Source: Thioalkalivibrio sp.
GTDB taxonomy: Bacteria > Pseudomonadota > Gammaproteobacteria > Ectothiorhodospirales > Ectothiorhodospiraceae
Direction of reading: 5' to 3'
NCBI GenBank assembly: GCA_003550945.1
Contig: PULL01000127.1
Coordinates: forward strand, 1-28,283
Length of the DNA stretch: 28,283 nt
The translations under genes were made by a program, and so were the position numbers. Shown here one piece after another: positions 22,623 through 28,283 of the stretch (the stretch's first letter is position 1; every line of letters starts with the position of its first letter). The notes under the pieces are model-generated. The model had not been told where the DNA came from and searched no databases. It saw nothing but the letters and a program-made list of their open reading frames with translations.

Positions 22623-23207
22623 TCAGGGATTCTGCGCGGCGAGCATGGCTGCACGGAGACGCTGCAGCCGCTGCAGCGGATCGTTCTCCTCCAGCAGTTC
22701 CTGCTTGATCTCCAGGTCGAGAGGCAGCAGTTCGGTCAACCTTCCGGCCACCCAGGCGGCATCGCCGATCCGGCGTTCGAGGTGCGACCAGGGCGTGCCG
22801 AGCTGCTCCAGCAAACGGTCGAGCAGTCCGGCAAGCGACGCGTAGTCCACCGGCAATTCGACCGATGGCCATTCCTCCAGCGGAGCCACCTCCCCTACCA
22901 GCAGACCGTCGGCTCGCCGATGGTGCGACAGCACCCGAACCCGTTCACGACCACTGGCCAGAATTCCCAGCAGGCCGTCGGCCCGCTGCTCCCAGTCGAT
23001 GATTTCCGCTCGGGTGCCAACATCCGCGAAATGCACCTCGGATGAGGTCTCGGTGCCGTGACGAATCGCCACCACGGTGAAGCCGCTGCCCCCGTCACGC
23101 ATGCATTCGCGCACCATGTCGATGTAGCGCGTCTCGAAGATGCGCAGCGGCAGCAGTCCCTGGGGGAACAGCACGGTATTCAGCGGGAACAATGGAACGG
23201 TCTTCAT
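22623..23207 (-). CDS. Lon N-terminal (substrate-binding) domain protein
   Basis: A 194-residue stand-alone protein built of the LON substrate-binding (PUA-like) domain, without AAA+ or protease parts. The start MKTVPLFPLNTVLFPQGLLPLRIFETRYIDMVRE is the family hallmark. It continues with FTVVAIRHG, a VGTRAEIIDWEQRADGLLGILASGRERVRVL strand pair, and a helical C-terminus (LPLDLEIKQELLEENDPLQRLQRLR). Function is unknown; roles in protein recognition are only inferred from Lon. It overlaps ubiX by four bases (ATGA) and is the last gene of the mlaA-to-Lon-domain cluster. Confidence 0.93.
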   Translation of the reverse strand: MKTVPLFPLNTVLFPQGLLPLRIFETRYIDMVRECMRDGGSGFTVVAIRHGTETSSEVHFADVGTRAEIIDWEQRADGLLGILASGRERVRVLSHHRRADGLLVGEVAPLEEWPSVELPVDYASLAGLLDRLLEQLGTPWSHLERRIGDAAWVAGRLTELLPLDLEIKQELLEENDPLQRLQRLRAAMLAAQNP

Positions 23208-23839
23208 CCGCGGTCACCACCCTCTGGAGCCCGGCGTTCACCCCAGCGCGGTCCGAGTTCGTGGGGGATTTCGAGGTGGTCCAATACCCGCGCGACCATG
23301 AAATCCACCAGGTCGTCCACGGTCCGGGGACGATGGTAGAAGGCCGGGTTCGCGGGCATGATCACCGCGCCCATGCGGGCGAGCCGTAGCATGTTTTCAA
23401 GGTGCACCTCGGAAAACGGCGTCTCCCGCACAACCAGTACCAGCTTGCGCCGCTCCTTCAGCACCACGTCCGCGGAGCGCTCGATCAGGCTGCGCGACGC
23501 ACCGGTCGCCACCGCCGACAGGGTCGCGGTGGAACAGGGGCAGACCACCATGGCCCTGGGAACCGAGGAACCGCTGGCCACCGGTGCCGTCCACTGTTCC
23601 GGGCCGTAGCAGCGGATCTGCTCCGGGGCGGCACCGAAGCGCTCGGAGAAAAACCGGGCGATCTCCGCCGGACGACCGGGCACCGACAACTCCGTCTCCA
23701 GGCCCAGCACCACCTGCGCCGGGCGGGACAGCATCAGGTGCACGGGGACCCCGGCCGCAACCAGGCACTCCAGCAGACGGATGCCGTACTGCACGCCCGA
23801 TGCGCCGGTCAGGGCCAGCGCGAGGTCAGATGTCGCCAT
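23204..23839 (-). CDS. ubiX: Flavin prenyltransferase UbiX
   Basis: A 211-residue enzyme that attaches a dimethylallyl group to FMN, making the prenylated flavin needed by UbiD decarboxylases in ubiquinone synthesis. Motifs are ALTGASGVQYGIRLLE (9-24) for FMN binding, VCPCSTATLSAVATGASRSLIERSADVVLKERRKLVLVVRETPFS-type blocks in the middle, and MGAVIMPANPAFYHRP near the C-terminus. No ubiD is in the window. It overlaps mpl by 14 bases upstream and the Lon-domain gene by 4 bases downstream, so coupling is likely. UbiX supply links this cluster to the quinone used by the bc1 complex, though that gene is far to the left. Confidence 0.95.
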   Translation of the reverse strand: MATSDLALALTGASGVQYGIRLLECLVAAGVPVHLMLSRPAQVVLGLETELSVPGRPAEIARFFSERFGAAPEQIRCYGPEQWTAPVASGSSVPRAMVVCPCSTATLSAVATGASRSLIERSADVVLKERRKLVLVVRETPFSEVHLENMLRLARMGAVIMPANPAFYHRPRTVDDLVDFMVARVLDHLEIPHELGPRWGERRAPEGGDRG

Positions 23840-25208
23840 CCCAGGTCTCCCGAAGGCGCGTCAACAGGCTCTCGTGAATGCCACCGAACGCGCCATTGCT
23901 CATGATAACCACCCAGTCACCCGGACGCGCGGCGAGCACCAGCGCCTCGGTGAGTTCACCGATCGCGGACGACAGGTGCAGGCGGGAACCAAGACGTTCG
24001 CGGATCGCCTGCGGGGACCAGCCCAAGTCCTCCTGCAGAAACAGAAAGACCCGGTCCGCGTGTTCGAGGGAACCGCCGAGAGTCTCCGCGTGCACGCCCA
24101 TGCGCATGGTGTTCGAGCGGGGCTCCAGTGCAACCAGCAAGCGCCCACTGGCCGGCATCGCCGCGCGCAGGCCCGCGAGCGTAACGCCGATCGCGGTCGG
24201 GTGATGCGCGAAATCGTCGATCACCCGGATACCTCCCGCCTCGCCGCGCAATTCCTGTCGGCGCCGCACGCCGGAAAAACCGGAAAGCGCCGCGATTCCC
24301 TGGGCAAGCGGGACACCTGCATGGCGCGCCGCACCCAGCGCCGCGAGCGCGTTCGCGACGTTATGCTCGCCGGTCAGCGACCAGCGGACCTCGCCCACCA
24401 GCCGGTCATCGGACCGAACCTCGAAGCGCGAGCCCTCGGGGTTCAACAGATGAGCGCCCAGATCCGCCGTGCCGCCGACACCGAAGCGGACCACCGGCGT
24501 CCAGCAGCCCTGATCCAGCACCCGCGCCAGCGATGGACTCTCGGCGTTCACCAACACCTGGCCCTGCCCCGGGACGGTGCGCAGCAAATGGTGGAACTGC
24601 CGCTCAATCGACGCCAGGTCCGGATAGATGTCGGCATGATCGTATTCGAGATTGTTCAACACGAGGGTCCGTGGCCGGTAGTGCACGAACTTCGCGCGCT
24701 TGTCGAAGAAGGCGCAGTCGTACTCATCCGCCTCGATCACGAAGAACGACCCACCGCCCAGTCGGGCACTGACCCCGAAGTCTCGCGGCACGCCGCCGAT
24801 CAGGAACCCCGGTTCCAGCCCCGCGGCGTCAAGGACGAAAGCCAGCATGCTGGCGGTGGTGGTCTTTCCGTGGGTACCGGCGACAGCGAGCACCCAGCGC
24901 CCCTGCAGGATGTTCTCGGCCAGCCACTGGGGCCCCGATACATAGGAGAGCCCACGGTCCAGCATTGCCTCGACCACCGGCAGTCCGCGGCGCATCACGT
25001 TGCCGACCACGATCAGCGCGTCGGCCGGCAGATCATCGGGGCGGTAGCCCTCGTGGAAGGGAATGCCCGCCTGGCGCAACTGTCCGTCCATCGGGGGATA
25101 CAGGTTCTGGTCGGCGCCAGAGACCTTCACGCCAGCGGCGGCCGCCAGCTGTGCCAACCCCCCCATGAAGGTCCCGCCGATGCCGAGCACGTGAATCGGA
25201 CGGCTCAT
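23826..25208 (-). CDS. mpl: UDP-N-acetylmuramate:L-alanyl-gamma-D-glutamyl-meso-diaminopimelate ligase
   Basis: A 460-residue Mur-ligase family enzyme that re-attaches recovered tripeptide to UDP-MurNAc, recycling peptidoglycan. An N-terminal Rossmann domain (IHVLGIGGTFMGGLAQLAAAAG, 5-26) is followed by the ATP-binding GTHGKTTT (111-118), EADEYDCAFFDKRAKFVHYRP and the VIDDFAHHPTAIGVTLAGLR C-terminal domain. The FMGGLA sequence and the EYDCAFFDKR block separate Mpl from MurC. It starts by ATGA overlap with the upstream membrane protein gene. With MurA, it gives the window both the entry and the recycling step of peptidoglycan precursors. Confidence 0.96.
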   Translation of the reverse strand: MSRPIHVLGIGGTFMGGLAQLAAAAGVKVSGADQNLYPPMDGQLRQAGIPFHEGYRPDDLPADALIVVGNVMRRGLPVVEAMLDRGLSYVSGPQWLAENILQGRWVLAVAGTHGKTTTASMLAFVLDAAGLEPGFLIGGVPRDFGVSARLGGGSFFVIEADEYDCAFFDKRAKFVHYRPRTLVLNNLEYDHADIYPDLASIERQFHHLLRTVPGQGQVLVNAESPSLARVLDQGCWTPVVRFGVGGTADLGAHLLNPEGSRFEVRSDDRLVGEVRWSLTGEHNVANALAALGAARHAGVPLAQGIAALSGFSGVRRRQELRGEAGGIRVIDDFAHHPTAIGVTLAGLRAAMPASGRLLVALEPRSNTMRMGVHAETLGGSLEHADRVFLFLQEDLGWSPQAIRERLGSRLHLSSAIGELTEALVLAARPGDWVVIMSNGAFGGIHESLLTRLRETWDGDI

Positions 25209-25729
25209 GCTCCGGCCACCCCAAGGGCCAGCTGCGTGATCACGCTGGAAAGAATGATGAAGCCCAGCGCAATCGCGACACCGGTCATGCGCGCAGCCAG
25301 GCCGAGCGCCTGCTGGAGGATATGCCCGAACGCCAGCAGCAGCCAGACCACCAGCCCGAGATAGGCGAACAGCGCGGGCGCCGAAACCTCACCCTCCGCG
25401 AAATCCGGCGGCAAGAGACCGAGCAGCACGGCCATCACCAGCCCCAGCAGAGCGCTGACGCCGACCATCGCGGTGTAGGTCTGCAGCCACCGATCTGAGA
25501 GGCCCTGCAGACCCAGGACGGTCATCACGAACAGGTACAGCACCGCGAGATCCAGTGCGCTGAGAAAGAGGCTGGTCGCGAACCCGTACATCGGGGCGGC
25601 GATCAGGATCCCGGAAAAGATCGACGCCCCCACCCAGAACACCAGAACGCCCTGATCGGCGGGAAGATCCTGCGGGCCGCGGCGCAACCGAAGAATTTCC
25701 AGCATCGGTACCACGGTGTTCAGACTCAT
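25205..25729 (-). CDS. Uncharacterised five-helix inner-membrane protein
   Basis: A 174-residue hydrophobic protein of unknown function. About five membrane helices can be drawn at residues 28-48, 56-76, 87-107, 119-140 and 147-170, after a charged N-terminal segment (EILRLRRGPQDLPADQG). Loops are short and no catalytic or metal motif stands out. There is faint resemblance in size and layout to YIP1/DUF1282-type membrane proteins, but this is not a confident assignment. The start at 25729 sits on the last base of the mlaA stop (TGATG) and the stop overlaps mpl by ATGA, so it is coupled to both. A role in envelope lipid or peptidoglycan metabolism is only guilt by association. Confidence 0.8.
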   Translation of the reverse strand: MSLNTVVPMLEILRLRRGPQDLPADQGVLVFWVGASIFSGILIAAPMYGFATSLFLSALDLAVLYLFVMTVLGLQGLSDRWLQTYTAMVGVSALLGLVMAVLLGLLPPDFAEGEVSAPALFAYLGLVVWLLLAFGHILQQALGLAARMTGVAIALGFIILSSVITQLALGVAGA

Positions 25730-26520
25730 CAGAACGCCTCCTCGCGTTCCAGCGCCTCGAGCGCCTCGAGTTCGTCCAGCTCGTCCAGCCAGGTGTCGTC
25801 GTCGACGACTTCGCCATCGCGGACCAGGAACTCCCGGCGCTGCAGCCACAGGTCCCGCATCGCGACGTAGCGGTCGTCGGAGTACGCGGCCAGCAGGTCC
25901 TCGGTCGGCAGCAAACCGGCTCGGGTGTGCACCACGTCCAGCACCAGCAGGGTCCAGAAATTGTCGCGCAGTTCGCGCTGGTCACCGATGGTGTAATTCC
26001 GGGGGTTCGTGTAGAAGTCGACGACCAGCGCCGGTGCGTCCCGCGCCGAACTCGGGCCGAGGAACGGGAGCTGCAGATAGGGTCCCATAGGCACCCCCCA
26101 GACCCCCAGCGTCTGCCCGAAATCCTCGTTGTGCTTGGGCAAGCCCATCGGGCTCGCGACGTCGATCAGCCCGAAGATCCCGAAGGTGGAATTGAACATG
26201 ATCCGCGCGGTGTCGGACGCGGCGTTGTGAAACTTGCCCTGCAACACGTTGTTGAACGCCACCCGGAAGTCGTCGAGATTCGAAAAGAAATTGCCCACCC
26301 CTGTGCGGACGGGCTGCGGGAGTTCGGAATAGACCTCAGCGGTCGGCTTCAGGATCGCACGATCCAGGCCGTCGTTGAAGGCGAAGACCGCACGATTGTA
26401 GCGTTCAAACGGATCCGCAGGATGGCGATCCTCGGACGGAACGCTCGCACAACCGGCCAGCGCCGCGACCAGCACGACGAGCGCCAGGCGAAAAAGGGTT
26501 TTCACAAGGGGAATATGCAT
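25729..26520 (-). CDS. mlaA: Outer-membrane phospholipid-retrieval lipoprotein MlaA (VacJ)
   Basis: A 263-residue lipoprotein that in the outer membrane, with a porin, removes misplaced phospholipid from the outer leaflet and hands it to MlaC. A lipobox LAGC places the lipidated cysteine at C24. The family blocks DPFERYNRAVFAFNDGLDRAILKPTAEVY, GVGNFFSNLDDFRVAFNNVLQGK, NSTFGIFGLIDVASPMGLPKHNEDFGQTLGVWGVPMGPYLQLPFLGPSSARDA-type segments and FWTLLVLDVVHTRAGLLPTEDLL are all present. The C-terminal 25 residues are very acidic (DDDTWLDELDELEALEALE). It lies about 14 kb from mlaFEDCB and heads a cluster with mpl and ubiX. Confidence 0.96.
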   Translation of the reverse strand: MHIPLVKTLFRLALVVLVAALAGCASVPSEDRHPADPFERYNRAVFAFNDGLDRAILKPTAEVYSELPQPVRTGVGNFFSNLDDFRVAFNNVLQGKFHNAASDTARIMFNSTFGIFGLIDVASPMGLPKHNEDFGQTLGVWGVPMGPYLQLPFLGPSSARDAPALVVDFYTNPRNYTIGDQRELRDNFWTLLVLDVVHTRAGLLPTEDLLAAYSDDRYVAMRDLWLQRREFLVRDGEVVDDDTWLDELDELEALEALEREEAF

Positions 26521-26548
26521 CCGGGCCTCGGTGATTCGGTTGCAGGAA

Positions 26549-26575
26549 GGACCGGCGGCCCATCGCAGCCGGCCC
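26549..26575 (-). terminator. Possible terminator or attenuator hairpin after argG
   Basis: On the minus strand GGGCCGGC (26575-26568) and GCCGGTCC (26556-26549) can form an 8-bp stem with one G-T wobble around an 11-base loop. It lies 27 bases past the argG stop and 29 bases before mlaA. The following sequence is TTCCTGC, only a weak T-tract, so termination would be partial or Rho-assisted. Confidence 0.35.
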
Positions 26576-26601
26576 TCTGCGACCTGGCAGGATCGCCTCC
26601 G

Positions 26602-27828
<1,227 letters not shown>

Positions 27829-27942
27829 CGAACCTTCCTTCTGTCTCGCACGCCAATCGTTACGTTCTGTGCCCGCGACCTTGTCGCCACCGGAGCGCCC
27901 AGCCACCATCGGGGGGCTGATCGCGCCCTGGGACGAACCCGC

Positions 27943-28042
27943 CGCTGGGCGGTGTCCCCGGTCCGGACACGCTCAAGCCATCCATGGGCGCTCGACGGCG
28001 GCCATCCATGGCCGCCAACGTTCCGGACCGGGGACACCACCC
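27943..28042. repeat. Inverted pair of REP-like GGGGACACC elements
   Basis: The left arm (27947-27967, beginning GGGCGGTGTCCCCGG) and the right arm (28022-28042, beginning TCCGGACCGGGGACACC) are reverse complements at 20 of 21 positions, separated by 54 bases. The spacer contains its own palindrome. This head-to-head layout of two short elements is that of BIME-like units formed from REP sequences in Gammaproteobacteria. Sequences with a GGGGACA core are often seen near REP-associated tyrosine transposase genes, but none lies in this window. Confidence 0.7.
27997..28016. repeat. Near-perfect palindrome between the REP-like arms
   Basis: GGCGGCCAT (27997-28005) and ATGGCCGCC (28008-28016) pair perfectly around two bases, giving effectively an 8-bp stem with a four-base loop. 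GCCATCCATGG occurs both here (28001-28011) and at 27978-27988 with one change at most, a short direct repeat. No gene is close enough for it to act as a normal terminator of a coding gene. Confidence 0.5.
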
Positions 28043-28192
28043 ATCGGCTCACATCCTGCCTGGTCCGGACCTTCCAATTCCTGCCCTTGTGAAACGTTCG
28101 CTACTGTCACACCACCAGTTCCGCCATGCAAATGCCCGAGTCCCCCGCAGGCCGCGCCACCCAGTGTTGAAGGCGGGAGCGGGGTGAACGGG

Positions 28193-28224
28193 TTCGGACC
28201 GGGGACGCCGCCCAGCGGCGGGCT
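28193..28224. repeat. Third REP-like GGGGACGCC element
   Basis: TTCGGACCGGGGACGCCGCC and the following AGCGGCGGGC repeat, in the same orientation as the right arm at 28022, the reverse complement of the left arm together with its left flank (GCCGCTGGGC at 27941-27950). The match covers about 30 bases with only a few changes, longer than the match between the two paired arms. This supports a real repeat family rather than a local hairpin. Confidence 0.65.
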
Positions 28225-28283
28225 CTGACCCAGCGGCATCGGCCCCCAGACGGTGGTTGGGCGACACCCCGTGACGAGCAGAG

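Larger units (their letters stand above)
27829..28283. other. Gene-free region upstream of argG
   Basis: No convincing gene is seen in these 455 bases; the open frames here are short, lack ribosome sites and have no family features. The region holds the argG ribosome site, three copies of a GGGGACACC-type element and a palindrome, listed separately. No clear sigma-70 promoter could be picked for argG, and no ARG box pair was recognised. Confidence 0.6.

Overview
The window is high-GC (roughly two thirds G+C), densely packed gammaproteobacterial chromosome. The gene set and order match the conserved Mla / Kds-Lpt / rpoN-PTS-Ntr block of Gammaproteobacteria. HPr kinase, a short-form HisG, a cytochrome bc1 operon and Mpl together suggest a Chromatiales-type organism (Ectothiorhodospiraceae or a Thioalkalivibrio relative). 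That placement is inference from gene content and protein style, not a database match. No phage, plasmid, insertion sequence, CRISPR array, tRNA or rRNA was seen.

Layout. (1) 1-834, minus: start of the bc1 operon (Rieske protein, then cytochrome b cut by the window edge). (2) 1058-3035: a NIF3-family protein and a DegS/AlgW-type periplasmic protease, divergently arranged around an 85-bp gap that holds a perfect 9-bp inverted repeat. (3) 3062-12430, minus: a long co-directional run, read from a DUF72-like protein through mlaF-mlaE-mlaD-mlaC-mlaB, murA, hisG, a DAHP synthase, hisD and hisC. It joins outer-membrane lipid transport, the first committed peptidoglycan step, histidine synthesis and entry into the aromatic pathway. 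(4) 12610-20895, plus: kdsD-kdsC-lptC-lptA-lptB (Kdo precursor synthesis and LPS export), rpoN, hpf, ptsN, hprK, rapZ, a mannose-type EIIA and HPr, nearly all overlapping or a few bases apart. (5) 20896-21097: a repeat block of CACGGAA units in direct and inverted orientation, with a terminator-like hairpin. (6) 21098-26520, minus: an AEC-family transporter, an atypical thioredoxin, then a coupled cluster mlaA - five-helix membrane protein - mpl - ubiX - Lon-N-domain protein. (7) 26602-27828, minus: argG. (8) 27829-28283: non-coding sequence carrying three copies of a GGGGACACC-type REP-like element and a palindrome.

How it fits together. Two thirds of the window serves the cell envelope. KdsD/KdsC make Kdo, LptCAB moves LPS out, MlaFEDCB with MlaA keeps phospholipid out of the outer leaflet, MurA starts peptidoglycan precursors, Mpl recycles them, and the DegS-like protease probably senses envelope stress. 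The regulatory half (sigma-54, HPF, EIIA-Ntr, HPr kinase, RapZ, EIIA-Man, HPr) is a PTS with no sugar permease in view, so it is probably purely regulatory. No clearly undescribed system was found. The points most worth a second look are the two repeat blocks, the inverted repeat upstream of the protease, the DAHP synthase inside the his cluster, and two poorly characterised proteins embedded in envelope operons.
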